Assembly (NCBI RefSeq): GCF_005280195.1
Contig: NZ_SZPR01000008.1
Span: 124,001 to 188,000, forward strand
Origin: Streptomyces galbus
Lineage (GTDB): Bacteria; Actinomycetota; Actinomycetes; Streptomycetales; Streptomycetaceae
Reading direction: 5' to 3'
DNA length: 64,000 nt
This document shows, piece after piece, positions 15,837 to 24,603 of the stretch. Positions within the stretch are counted from its first letter, which is position 1; each line of letters begins with the position of its first letter. The notes beneath the pieces are model-generated. The model was not told where the DNA came from and made no database searches. It saw nothing but the letters and a program-made list of their open reading frames with translations. A program made the position numbers and the translations under genes.

Positions 15837-16790
15837 TCAGAGCAGGGCGGGCTGGTCCAGGGTGAGTGTCCCCGCGTCCGCGTCGAGTTCGGCGCCGACA
15901 CCGAACGGCACGGTCAGTGCGCCCGCCCCGTGCCCGAACCCGAACTCCTCGGCGACCGGCACCCCGAGGGCGCCGAGCCGGTCGGCCAGCACGTCCCGCA
16001 CCCGCTCGTAGGGCCCGCACTCCTCCCAGGAGCCCAGCAGCACCCCGCGCACCCCGTCGAGCCACCCGGCGCGCAGGAGTTGGGTCAGGCTCCGGTCCAG
16101 CCGGTACGGGTGCTCCCCCACGTCCTCCAGGCACAGCAGCCCGCCCCGCGCCGACGGCCGGGCGGCGGGGGTGCCCAGGTCGGCCGAGAGGAGGCTGAGG
16201 CAGCCGCCGAGCAGGACGCCGCGGGCGCGGCCGGGAACCAGGGCGCGACCGCCGGGGGCTCCGGTGATCACCCGGACCGTCTCCGGCGCGAACAGCGTGG
16301 CCCGCAGATGGTCCTGGGCGCGGGCGTTCTTCAGGAAGTCGACGCCCGCCGCCATCGGCCCGTGCAGGGTGACCAGGCCGAGCCGGGTGGCGAACGCCTC
16401 GTGCAGCGCGGTGACGTCGCTGAACCCGACGAGCACCTTGGGCCCGGCGGCCCGCATCGCCTCCCAGTCGAGCAGGTCCACGACGCGCTGGACGCCGTAG
16501 CCGCCGCGGGCGCAGATCACGGCGGCCACGGACGGGTCGCACCAGGCGCGCTGGAGATCGGCCGCGCGGTCGGCGTCGGTGCCCGCCAGGTACGGGAAGC
16601 GCGGGTGCCGGTCCAGGACGTGGGGCGCGGCCACCGGGTCGAGGTCCCAGCCGCGCAGCACGTCGAGGCCGGCCTCCAGCCGCTCCTCGGGCACGGGGCC
16701 GCTCGGCGCGACGATCGCCACCCGGGCGCCGGGAGCCAGCCGGGGCGGACGCCGCAGCGGGGCCGGGGGCTGGGGCGGGCGATCCGTCAC
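15837..16790 (-). CDS. S66 family L,D-carboxypeptidase (LdcA-like)
   Basis: 317-residue serine peptidase of family S66, which cleaves the terminal D-Ala from muropeptide tetrapeptides during wall recycling, or related peptides such as microcin C7. The nucleophile is S124 in VLVGFSDVTALHE, after the family's ARGGYGVQR motif (94-102); the Glu and His partners fall in LCLEDVGEHPYRLDR and EFGFGHGAG. No signal peptide is present, so it acts in the cytoplasm. The GTG start at 16790 overlaps the S9 peptidase stop (GTGA). It is the last gene of a four-peptidase operon beginning with the M55 gene at 20889. Confidence 0.85.
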   Translation of the reverse strand: MTDRPPQPPAPLRRPPRLAPGARVAIVAPSGPVPEERLEAGLDVLRGWDLDPVAAPHVLDRHPRFPYLAGTDADRAADLQRAWCDPSVAAVICARGGYGVQRVVDLLDWEAMRAAGPKVLVGFSDVTALHEAFATRLGLVTLHGPMAAGVDFLKNARAQDHLRATLFAPETVRVITGAPGGRALVPGRARGVLLGGCLSLLSADLGTPAARPSARGGLLCLEDVGEHPYRLDRSLTQLLRAGWLDGVRGVLLGSWEECGPYERVRDVLADRLGALGVPVAEEFGFGHGAGALTVPFGVGAELDADAGTLTLDQPALL

Positions 16791-18754
16791 GGGGCGAGCT
16801 CCAGGGTCGGCACGCCGGGCGGCCGCAGGCCGAACACCTGCGCGTACAGGGAGAGTTCCGCCTCCAGGGCGCGCCGGACGGTCTCCGCGCGACGGAAGCC
16901 GTGGCCCTCGCCCTCGAAGGCGAGGTAGGCGTGCGGGACGCCCCGGCCCTCCAGGCGGGCCAGCAGCCGCTCGCACTGGGCGGGCGGGCAGATCACGTCG
17001 TCCAGGCCCTGCAGCAGCAGGAACGGCACGTCGATCCGGTCGGCGTGCTCGACGGGCGAGCGCTCGGCGTAGCGCCCGGGCACCTCGTCGAGCGGTCCGA
17101 CCAGGCTGTCGAGGTAGCGGGACTCGAAGTCGTGGGTCTCCCCGGTCGCCCAGCCCGTCAGGTCCAGCACGGGGTAGATGATGGTGCCGCAGGCGTAGAC
17201 GTCGGTGGTGGTGAGGGAGACGGCCGTGGTCCAGCCGCCGGCGCTGCCGCCGCGGATCGCGAGCCGGTCGCGGTCGGCGGTGCCCTCCTCGGCGAGGGCG
17301 AGGGCGACCGCGGCGCAGTCCTCGACGTCGACGACGCCCCACTGCTCGCGCAGCCGGTCGCGGTAGGCGCGCCCGTACCCGGTGGAGCCGCCGTAGTTGA
17401 CCTCGACGACGCCGATGCCCCGGGTGGTGAAGTAGGCGATCTCCAGGTCGAGGACGAGGGGGAAGCGGCCCGTGGGCCCGCCGTGCGCCCACACGACGTA
17501 GGGCGGCCGCTCGGCGTCGGGGGCGGCGCAGCCGGGGTGGTGCGGCGGGTAGACGTGGGCGTGGATCTCGCGGCCGTCCGGTCCGCCGAAGGTGCGGATC
17601 TGCGGCTCGGGGTAGTGCGCGGGGTCCACCGCGTCCCGGTGGGCGGAGCCGATCACCCTGGCCCGGCCGGTGCGGGTGTCCAGCTCGACGACCTCGTAGG
17701 CGCTGCGGGGGCTGGCCGCGACGGCGGCGATGCGCTCGCCGTGCACCGCGAGGGTGGAGGCGAACTCGGTCCACGGGCCGGCCGCGTCCACGAGGTCGCC
17801 GGTCTCGGGGTCGAGCACGCCGAGGGCGGTGGTGCCGCTGCCGTGCACGACGGCGATCAGCCCGCTCTCCAGCGGGGCGAACCAGCGCTCCCCGAGCTTC
17901 CACAGGGCGCCGCCGAACTCCTCCTCGCGCCGGCACAGGGGCCGGCCGTCGCGGTAGAGGTTCCACCAGCCGCTGCGGTCGCTGGTGTACAGCAGGCCGC
18001 CGTCCGGCGCCCACTCGACCTGCGCCAGGGACTCCTCGGGCCCGCCGGCCACTGTCCGCGGGGCGCCCAGGGTGCCGTCGGGGCGGACGTCGGCGACGAG
18101 CAGTTCGGTGCCGTCCCACGGCATCCGCGGGTGGTCCCAGGCGAGCCAGGCGGCCCGCCGCCCGTCCGGCGACAGCCGTGCCCCGGTCACGAACCGGTGG
18201 GTGCCGTCGCTCAGTTCACGGACGGCCGAGCGGTCCTCGGCGGCCGACCCGTCCAGCGGTACGGCGGTCAGGACCCGCCGTACGTCCGTGGGGCCGTCGC
18301 CGGTGAACTCCTCCAGCACGCACCACACTTCGTCCCGCTCGGGCCGCACCACCAGGTCGGCCCAGCGCAGTCCGCCGCCCGTCGCCGAGAGCGGGGTGAG
18401 GGGCGTGGGCTCGCCGGCACCGGGCTCGTACCGGTACAGCCGCTGGTCGGCGAAGTGCGCGAAGACCACCAGGGGCCGGTCCTCGCGCACGGCGCCGTCC
18501 CAGGGGCGGCCGCCGTACTCCATGACCCGGCTGCGCACGTTCCACGGGGCGGCCAGCACCGACTCCTCGGTGCCGTCCGCGCGCCGTCGCACCAGGGTGC
18601 GGCGGCCGCCCTCGGCGGGCCGGGGCTCGGTCCACCACACCTCGTCGCCGACGAAGCCCACGTACTCGGGCCGTCCGTCGTGGGCGGCGGCGGTCGCCGC
18701 GTCGACGGGCGACGGCCACGCGCCGTACGGCAGGATGCGCACGTTCTCCCCCAC
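16787..18754 (-). CDS. S9 family prolyl-oligopeptidase/acylaminoacyl peptidase
   Basis: 655-residue S9 serine peptidase. Residues about 20-390 form a beta-propeller-like region with repeated Trp/Asp-rich blades; the alpha/beta-hydrolase domain starts near 395 (EIHAHVYPPHHPG). The nucleophile is S504 in IRGGSAGGW; the catalytic Asp lies in LQGLDDVICPP and the His in FEGEGHGFRR. It is predicted to be cytoplasmic. The GTG at 18754 lies four bases after the M20 stop, so the genes are translationally linked. Family members remove dipeptides or blocked N-terminal residues from short peptides, which fits peptide recycling with its M20, M55 and S66 neighbours. Confidence 0.85.
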   Translation of the reverse strand: MGENVRILPYGAWPSPVDAATAAAHDGRPEYVGFVGDEVWWTEPRPAEGGRRTLVRRRADGTEESVLAAPWNVRSRVMEYGGRPWDGAVREDRPLVVFAHFADQRLYRYEPGAGEPTPLTPLSATGGGLRWADLVVRPERDEVWCVLEEFTGDGPTDVRRVLTAVPLDGSAAEDRSAVRELSDGTHRFVTGARLSPDGRRAAWLAWDHPRMPWDGTELLVADVRPDGTLGAPRTVAGGPEESLAQVEWAPDGGLLYTSDRSGWWNLYRDGRPLCRREEEFGGALWKLGERWFAPLESGLIAVVHGSGTTALGVLDPETGDLVDAAGPWTEFASTLAVHGERIAAVAASPRSAYEVVELDTRTGRARVIGSAHRDAVDPAHYPEPQIRTFGGPDGREIHAHVYPPHHPGCAAPDAERPPYVVWAHGGPTGRFPLVLDLEIAYFTTRGIGVVEVNYGGSTGYGRAYRDRLREQWGVVDVEDCAAVALALAEEGTADRDRLAIRGGSAGGWTTAVSLTTTDVYACGTIIYPVLDLTGWATGETHDFESRYLDSLVGPLDEVPGRYAERSPVEHADRIDVPFLLLQGLDDVICPPAQCERLLARLEGRGVPHAYLAFEGEGHGFRRAETVRRALEAELSLYAQVFGLRPPGVPTLELAP

Positions 18755-18758
18755 TCGC

Positions 18759-20063
18759 CTAGGCCGTCCGCAGGAACCGGTCGAGGACGCGGACGCCGAA
18801 GTGCAGCGCGTCGACCGGGACGCGCTCGTCGACCCCGTGGAACATGGCCTGGTAGTCGTAGCCCTCGGGCAGTTTCAGCGGGGTGAACCCGTAGCCGGTG
18901 ATGCCGAGCCGGGAGAACTGCTTGGCGTCGGTGCCGCCGGACATGCAGTACGGCACCACGTGTCCCTCGGGCGCGAACTCCCGTACCGCGTCGGCCATCC
19001 GGGCGTAGGTCGGGGAGTCCACCGGGGCCTGCAGGGCGACCTCGCGGTGGTCGAACTCCCAGTCCACGTAGGGTCCGGTCAGCTCGTCGAGGGTGGCGCG
19101 GAACTCCTCCTCGTGGCCCGCGAGATGGCGTCCGTCGACGTGGGCGACGGCCTGGCCGGGGACCACGTTCACCTTGTAACCGGCGGACAGCATCGTCGGG
19201 TTGGCGCTGTTGCGCACGGTCGACTCGACCAGGTGGGCGGCCGGCCCGAGCTTGTCCAGCAGGCCGTCGACGTCGCTCAGGTCAGTCTCGATGCCGTACA
19301 GCGCGGCCAGTTCGGTGAGCGCGGCCCGCACGGTCGGGGTGAGCCGCAGCGGCCACTCGTACTCGCCGATCCGGGTGATCGCCGCGGCGAGCCGGGTGAC
19401 CGCGTTCTCCTGGTTGACCTTGGAGCCGTGTCCGGCGCGGCCGCGCGCGGTGAGCTTCAGCCAGCCGGTGCCGCGCTCCCCCGCGGCGATCGGGTAGATC
19501 TGCCGGCCGGCGCCGTCATGGAAGGTGAACGCGCCGGACTCGCTGACGCCCTCGGTGCAGCCCTCGAACAGGCCGGGGTGGCGGTCGGCGAGGAAGCCGG
19601 AGCCGTCCTCGGCGCTGGCCTCCTCGTCGGCGGTGAAGGCGATGACGACGTCCCGCCGGGGCCGCACGCCCTGCCGGGCCCAGGCGCGCACGACCGCGAG
19701 GATCATCGCGTCCATGTTCTTCATGTCGACCGCGCCGCGCCCCCACACGACGCCGTCGCGGACCTCGCCGGAGAAGGGGTGCACGCGCCAGTCGGCGGCC
19801 TCGGCGGGCACCACGTCCAGGTGGCCGTGCAGGAGCAGCGCGTCGGCGGACGGGTCGCTGCCCTCGACGCGGGCCACCACGTTGGTGCGGCCCGGGGTGT
19901 TCTCCAGGAGCACGGGCTCCAGACCGGCGCCGGCGAGCTGTTCGGCCGCGTACTCGGCGGCGGGCCGCTCCCGGCAGTCCCCGCCGCCCCGGTTGGTCGT
20001 GTCGATGCGGATCAGGTCCGAGGTGAACCGCACGACCTCGTCCAGCGCCTGCCCGTCAGCCAT
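18759..20063 (-). CDS. M20-family metallopeptidase/hydrolase
   Basis: 434-residue dizinc M20/M25/M40 amidohydrolase. Metal ligands are visible: H81 and D83 in LHGHLDVVP, D113 in GAVDMKN, the general base and ligand Glu pair in FTADEEAS (147-148), and a C-terminal His in MFHGVDERVP. The dimerisation domain is about 185-310. The family includes acylase/ACY1-like enzymes and carboxypeptidases acting on peptides. Start at the ATG 20063 (MADGQALDEVVR); the first eight bases overlap the end of the M55 gene. No signal peptide. Second gene of the peptidase operon. Confidence 0.85.
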   Translation of the reverse strand: MADGQALDEVVRFTSDLIRIDTTNRGGGDCRERPAAEYAAEQLAGAGLEPVLLENTPGRTNVVARVEGSDPSADALLLHGHLDVVPAEAADWRVHPFSGEVRDGVVWGRGAVDMKNMDAMILAVVRAWARQGVRPRRDVVIAFTADEEASAEDGSGFLADRHPGLFEGCTEGVSESGAFTFHDGAGRQIYPIAAGERGTGWLKLTARGRAGHGSKVNQENAVTRLAAAITRIGEYEWPLRLTPTVRAALTELAALYGIETDLSDVDGLLDKLGPAAHLVESTVRNSANPTMLSAGYKVNVVPGQAVAHVDGRHLAGHEEEFRATLDELTGPYVDWEFDHREVALQAPVDSPTYARMADAVREFAPEGHVVPYCMSGGTDAKQFSRLGITGYGFTPLKLPEGYDYQAMFHGVDERVPVDALHFGVRVLDRFLRTA

Positions 20064-20889
20064 ACTGCTCCTCCACCGCGGCCGAGGCGATCGTGGTGAC
20101 CGCCTTGAAGGTGCGGATCGCCTCGTACATCGTTTCGTGCGTGTAGGCGACCTTGCGCTCGCCGATGCGGCCGACGCCGGGCACGACCGTGACGGCCGTC
20201 GCCAGGTGTTCGGCGTCGAACTCGACGGCGACTGTATACGGTCCACCGGTGACCGGATCCCGTCGGCCCGCCAGCGCCACGGCCTGCTGGGCGGCGGCCC
20301 GGATGTCGGCGGCGGTGCGGGCCGGGGTCCGGCACACGGCCGCGTACCGCGACACGTGGTCCTTCACGGCCACCTTCAGCGCCTCCGGGGCGTAGCCGAG
20401 GGCGTCCTCGCAGGCCAGGTCGTCGCCGGTGACCAGCACGACGGGCACGCCGTACTCGGCGACGACGTGCGCGTTGAGCAGGCCCTCGCTGGCGCGTACG
20501 TCGTTCAGCCACACGCCGGTGATCTGGTTGGCGAGGTAGGTGTGGGCGAGGACGCCTTCCATTCCGGCGCCCGCGTGGTAGCCGATGAACGCGATGCCGT
20601 CCACGTCGCCGTGCTGCACGCCCTCCACCATGGACAGCGCCTTGTGCCGGCCGGTGAGCATCTGCGCCCGGTCGTCGAGGTGTTCCAGGAGCAGGTTGCG
20701 CATCGTCCAGTGCGCCTCGTTGATCAGCACCTCGTCGGCCCCGCCGTCGTGGAAGCCGAGCACGGCGGCGTTCACGTCGGAGGTGAACATCGCCCGGCAC
20801 CGTTCCCACTGGGGCGTCCCCGGCAACACGTCGGCGGGCCAGGTCACGCCGGTGGCGCCCTCCATGTCGGCGCTGATGAGGAGTTTCAT
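20056..20889 (-). CDS. M55 family D-aminopeptidase (DppA-like)
   Basis: 277-residue zinc peptidase of family M55, the D-aminopeptidase DppA group, which hydrolyses D-amino-acid peptides. The metal-binding D8-x-E10 of SADMEGATGV is at the N-terminus, followed by INEAHWTMRNLL, the YHAGAGMEGVLAHTY region with a conserved His, and the C-terminal VPGVGRIGERKVAYTHETM. The ATG at 20889 is chosen because TAACGT lies seven bases before it (leaderless), not the GTG three codons earlier. It leads an operon with M20, S9 and S66 enzymes; D-peptide turnover is the inferred common theme. Confidence 0.85.
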   Translation of the reverse strand: MKLLISADMEGATGVTWPADVLPGTPQWERCRAMFTSDVNAAVLGFHDGGADEVLINEAHWTMRNLLLEHLDDRAQMLTGRHKALSMVEGVQHGDVDGIAFIGYHAGAGMEGVLAHTYLANQITGVWLNDVRASEGLLNAHVVAEYGVPVVLVTGDDLACEDALGYAPEALKVAVKDHVSRYAAVCRTPARTAADIRAAAQQAVALAGRRDPVTGGPYTVAVEFDAEHLATAVTVVPGVGRIGERKVAYTHETMYEAIRTFKAVTTIASAAVEEQYG

Positions 20890-20896
20890 GCTGCGC

Positions 20897-20902
20897 ACGT
20901 TA
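20897..20902 (-). promoter_or_regulatory. Leaderless -10 (TAACGT) for the peptidase operon
   Basis: TAACGT on the minus strand ends seven bases before the ATG at 20889. Confidence 0.45.
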
Positions 20903-20992
20903 CGCGGGGGGACGGGGCCGCGTCACGAAGGGGGCAGGTGGGGGGCGTTCGGGTGCCGGTGGCCGCGCGCCCCGCGGCCCCCGCTCCCCGGC

Positions 20993-21718
20993 TCAGTCCT
21001 CGCGTCCGGCCACGAGCCAGGTGGACGGCAGGCGGACCGGGGTGCCGTCGGGGCCGGCCTCGGTCGTGGTGAGCGGCGCCCGCCCCGAGGCGAGGACGGT
21101 CAGGCCGGCGGCGCTCAGGTAGCGCGGCACCGCGTCGTCGGCGACCTCGCCGGGCGCTATGCCGTGGCGGAATATGGGCGCCAGTTTCGGCGGGGGGCCG
21201 GACGGACCCTGGGCCAGTCCCCCGAGCACGGGCCGTGCCGCCTCGGACAGTTCGACGAGGAGCACGCGTCCGCGGCGTCCCACGAGCGTGGCGATCCCGT
21301 CGACCAGGGGCTGCCGGTCGTCGGGGTCGCACTGGTGCAGCACGCCGCGCATGTACACGTTGGCGTCGCCGAGTTCGGCGTGGAGCGCCTCCGTCTCGCC
21401 CTGGTCGGCGGCGTTCAGCAGCCGGTACGCCGCCCGTCCGGCGGGGTCGGCGCGGCGGGCGTGGTCCAGGGCGGCGGCGGCCAGGTCGACGCCGACGACG
21501 TGGGGGAAGCGGCCGGCGAGGAAGCGGGTCTGGGTGCCGTTGCCGCAGCCGAGGTCCACCCACGGCAGTGCGCCGTCGAGCAGATGGGGTTCGAGCAGGG
21601 GCAGGTGGAGGGCGGCGGTGAGCGCCGGGTCCGCGTCCCAGAACACCTCCCCGGGTGCGCCGGGCGCCTCGCGCCAGAAGCCTTCCCAGGCCTCCCGGTA
21701 CCGACTGCTCACGCTCAT
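20993..21718 (-). CDS. Class I SAM-dependent methyltransferase
   Basis: 241-residue Rossmann-fold methyltransferase. Motif I is PWVDLGCGNGTQTRFLAGR at about 51-69, followed by the acidic strand end VVGVDLAAAAL and a later RGVLHQCDPDDRQ segment in the motif IV position. The substrate is not evident, and no natural-product genes surround it. The ATG at 21718 has GGGGAG eight bases upstream. The gene stands alone between the peptidase operon and the SpoIIE-type phosphatase, all on the minus strand. Confidence 0.8.
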   Translation of the reverse strand: MSVSSRYREAWEGFWREAPGAPGEVFWDADPALTAALHLPLLEPHLLDGALPWVDLGCGNGTQTRFLAGRFPHVVGVDLAAAALDHARRADPAGRAAYRLLNAADQGETEALHAELGDANVYMRGVLHQCDPDDRQPLVDGIATLVGRRGRVLLVELSEAARPVLGGLAQGPSGPPPKLAPIFRHGIAPGEVADDAVPRYLSAAGLTVLASGRAPLTTTEAGPDGTPVRLPSTWLVAGRED

Positions 21719-21868
21719 GCCCGACTCCCCGGGGTGCACGGCCGATCCGTCGTGGGTGACGGTCCCGTACGGTCTATCGCCCCGGGGGCGCACGGACAAG
21801 CGCCCGGCGCACAACTTCACGTCCTTCACGCGCTGTTCGTGCCCTGGGCGCCGCGATTCCCCGTTCCC

Positions 21869-24421
21869 TCAGCGGCGCGGCAGGGTCAGCTCGAACCAGA
21901 CCGTCTTCCCGGCGCCGGTACGGCTGGTGCCCCACTCGCGGGCCAGGGCGCTGACCACGCGCAGTCCGCGTCCGGCCGCCGCCTCGGGCCCGGCGTTGCG
22001 CAGGACGGGCAGCTCGTGGTCGTCGTCGTCCACCTCGCACAGCAGCGTGTCGCCGCGCACCAGCCGGACCTCGACCGGGCGGGCGCGGGTGTGCCGCACG
22101 GCGTTGGTGACCAGTTCGCTGACCATCAGCTCAGCCGGGTCCGCGAGCCGGGGCAGGCCCCAGTCGTGGAGCTGCTCGCGCACGACGGCGCGGGCGCGCC
22201 CGACCTGGGCGGGCTCGGGCGGGAAACGCCACTCGGCGACGTCCTGCGGGGCGATGCCGTTGAGGCGCGCCATCAGCAGGGCCACGTCGTCCTTGCGGCC
22301 GCCGCGGGTGTTCAGGGCGCGGATGATGGTGTCGCAGGCGTCGTCCATGGAGGCCGCCGGGTGGGCGGCCGAGGCGCACAGGGTCGCCAGGCCCACCCCG
22401 ATGTCCTCGCCGCGCATCTCCACCAGACCGTCGGTGCACATCACCAGCCGGTCGCCGGGCTCGACGGGCACCCGGACCGTCTCGAAGGGCACCCCGCCGA
22501 CGCCGATGGGGGCGCCGGTGGGCAGCTCCAGCAGTTCGCTGCGGCCGTCCTCGGCGCGCACCAGCACGGGCGGGATGTGACCGGCGTTGGCCAGGTGCAG
22601 CACGCCCGCGATCGGGTCGTAGACGGCGTACAGGCAGGTCGCGAGGTAGCCGTCGCCGAGGCGCTGGGCGAGGTCGTCGAGGTTGCGCAGCAACTGGGCG
22701 GGCGGCAGGTCGAGGGCGGCCATGGTCTGCACGGCCGTCCGCAACTGGCCCATCATCGCGGCCGAGTTGAGGCCGTGGCCCATCACGTCGCCGACGACCA
22801 GCGCGGTGCGGGCGCCGGGGAGCTTCACCGAGTCGAACCAGTCGCCGCCGACCCGGCCGAGGAGCGTGCCGGGCAGGTAGCGGGTGGCGATGTCGCAGCC
22901 CGTCCGGTGCGGCGGGATGTGCGGCAGCATGCTGTCCTGGAGGGTCTCGGCGACGCTCTGCTGGTACGTGTACATGCGGGCGTTGTCCAGGACGAGGCCC
23001 GCGCGGGCGGCGAGTTCGGCGCCGGTGACCTTGTCCATGTCGTTGAACTCGGCGCGCTCGGGGTGGCGCAGCAGGATCATGAAGCCGAGGACGACGTTGC
23101 GGGCCTTCAGCGGCACGACCAGCATCGAACGGCCGGTGATCAGGGGCCGGATGTCGCGCTTGTCGAACTGCGAGGCGATGGCGTGGCCGAGCTGCTCGCT
23201 GATCCGCGGCACCAGGACGGGCTCGCCGGTCGTCATGCACTGGAAGAACGGGGTGTGCGCGGGGAACGGCATCGCCTCGCCGACGGGCACGACGTCGTCC
23301 CAGCGGCCGGGTTCGTCGGTGTGTTCGAGGGCCACCCGGTGCCACAGGGTGGTCGTGTCGGGCACCCCCTCGGCGAACCCCTCCCCGGCGACGACCTGTT
23401 CGCGCAGGTAGGTGCCGGCGACGTCGGTGAAGCGGGGCACGACGGCCTTGCTGACCTCGACGATGGTGCGGGCGAGGTCGAGCGAGGTGCCGATCCGGCC
23501 GCTGACCTCGTTCAGGAACTCCAGGCGCTCGCGGACGGCGGCGTGCTCCAGGTCCTCGGCCTCGTCGGCGAGGTCGTCCGGTATCGGCAGGCCCTCGGCG
23601 GCGGCCCGGGCCGCCCGCTCGCGGCGCGCCCGGCGCTCCACCCGGCGCGAGACGCCCCAGTCCGGGGTGACCGGGACGCGCGCGTTCTGGCTGAACTCCA
23701 GGACCGGGTAGCCCAGTTCGAGGACCTGGGAGACGATGCGGGCGCTCTCCCCGACGCTCATGCTGGGCAGGATCTCAGGGAGCCTCGCGGCGAGGTCCTC
23801 GGCGCCGGGGAAGTCGGTGTGCAGGGCGAAGCCGGGCGCGATCCACTCCACGGCGAACGGATCGCCGACGCCCCCGGGGCCCCCGGCACCGTCCGTGCCG
23901 TCGCCGTCGCCGTGGCCGTCACCGCCCCCGCCGTCCCGCTCGTGCAGTGCGGCCGCGTCCGCGGCGAGCACCAGCAGCCGCTCCCGGCCGGGCCCGACGA
24001 GCGGGTAGGCCCACCACAGCACGTCGACGCGGTCGCCGGGGTCCACGGGCGGCCGGTCCTCGCGGCGGGGCACGGACAGCCGGGCGCGGCCCGCGGCCGG
24101 GTAGGACAGGCCGTGGTCGAGCGAGCTGCCCAGACCGGGACCGAGCCCGTCGAGGGCGGCGAAGTCGTCGTACGGGAGGTCGTCGTCCACCTCGGGCAGC
24201 ACGCCGGAGACGGGCAGCAGGTCGACCGCGGGCTCTCCGACGGCCTCCTCCCTGGGGACGCCGAACAGCCGTCGGGCGCCGCTGCTCCAGTGCGACACGA
24301 GGCCCTCGCGGTCCACCACGACCACGGCCAGCGGGACGCGTCCGGCGTCCGCGGGGTCCCCCGGCCCTGCGGTGTCCGTTCCGCGGCTGGGAGGCGTTTC
24401 CCTCTCGGTGCCACGGTCCAT
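21869..24421 (-). CDS. SpoIIE-type PP2C phosphatase with PAS, GAF and anti-sigma-kinase-like domains
   Basis: 850-residue soluble regulator. Order: PAS-like N-terminus (about 28-160), an Asp/Gly-rich linker (160-190), a further variable region to 300, a GAF domain (305-480), an SpoIIE/PP2C serine phosphatase (485-705) with metal-binding Asp residues in GGDWFD (526-530) and GDVMGHG (544-550), and a C-terminal HATPase_c domain (720-850) of the RsbW/SpoIIAB type. Streptomyces has many such proteins that control sigma factors of the sigma-B family by dephosphorylating anti-anti-sigma proteins. No partner is adjacent. The sigma-B-like promoters at 9.3 and 12 kb make a link tempting but unproven. 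Confidence 0.87.
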   Translation of the reverse strand: MDRGTERETPPSRGTDTAGPGDPADAGRVPLAVVVVDREGLVSHWSSGARRLFGVPREEAVGEPAVDLLPVSGVLPEVDDDLPYDDFAALDGLGPGLGSSLDHGLSYPAAGRARLSVPRREDRPPVDPGDRVDVLWWAYPLVGPGRERLLVLAADAAALHERDGGGGDGHGDGDGTDGAGGPGGVGDPFAVEWIAPGFALHTDFPGAEDLAARLPEILPSMSVGESARIVSQVLELGYPVLEFSQNARVPVTPDWGVSRRVERRARRERAARAAAEGLPIPDDLADEAEDLEHAAVRERLEFLNEVSGRIGTSLDLARTIVEVSKAVVPRFTDVAGTYLREQVVAGEGFAEGVPDTTTLWHRVALEHTDEPGRWDDVVPVGEAMPFPAHTPFFQCMTTGEPVLVPRISEQLGHAIASQFDKRDIRPLITGRSMLVVPLKARNVVLGFMILLRHPERAEFNDMDKVTGAELAARAGLVLDNARMYTYQQSVAETLQDSMLPHIPPHRTGCDIATRYLPGTLLGRVGGDWFDSVKLPGARTALVVGDVMGHGLNSAAMMGQLRTAVQTMAALDLPPAQLLRNLDDLAQRLGDGYLATCLYAVYDPIAGVLHLANAGHIPPVLVRAEDGRSELLELPTGAPIGVGGVPFETVRVPVEPGDRLVMCTDGLVEMRGEDIGVGLATLCASAAHPAASMDDACDTIIRALNTRGGRKDDVALLMARLNGIAPQDVAEWRFPPEPAQVGRARAVVREQLHDWGLPRLADPAELMVSELVTNAVRHTRARPVEVRLVRGDTLLCEVDDDDHELPVLRNAGPEAAAGRGLRVVSALAREWGTSRTGAGKTVWFELTLPRR

Positions 24422-24571
24422 GGCCCAGGCCCTCTCTCCCCAGAGCTGTGCAAGATCTGTTCCGCTGGGCCCACCGTACGGCGCGGGTGTGGCGTGTGTG
24501 CGTCAATCCCGGAATTGTTTCGACCGTGGTCCGGCGGGGTAGGCCGTGCCGTCCGGGCGCCTGCCGGGCCG

Positions 24572-24595
24572 GGCGGCGGGAGCGCTCCCGCCGCC
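24572..24595 (-). terminator. Perfect 24-bp palindrome after the transporter gene
   Basis: Twelve-base arms without spacer centred at 24583/24584, eight bases downstream of the MFS stop codon. Folding with a four- to six-base loop gives a GC-rich hairpin. No T-tract. Confidence 0.6.
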
Positions 24596-24603
24596 GGGCG
24601 GTG

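Noticed and set aside
18048..18054. GCCACTG, the B12-box core, considered because ecm needs cobalamin
   Set aside because: It lies inside the S9 gene, is not upstream of a B12-related gene and has no riboswitch structure around it.
15837..18119. Extension of the S66 peptidase frame upstream through the S9 gene
   Set aside because: Out of frame with the S9 product, Arg/Pro-rich, no domain; the GTG at 16790 gives a normal-length peptidase.
20993..21718. Methyltransferase with neighbouring oxidoreductases as a natural-product cluster
   Set aside because: No polyketide, peptide or terpene synthase within the window; the genes nearby are unrelated and on separate transcripts.
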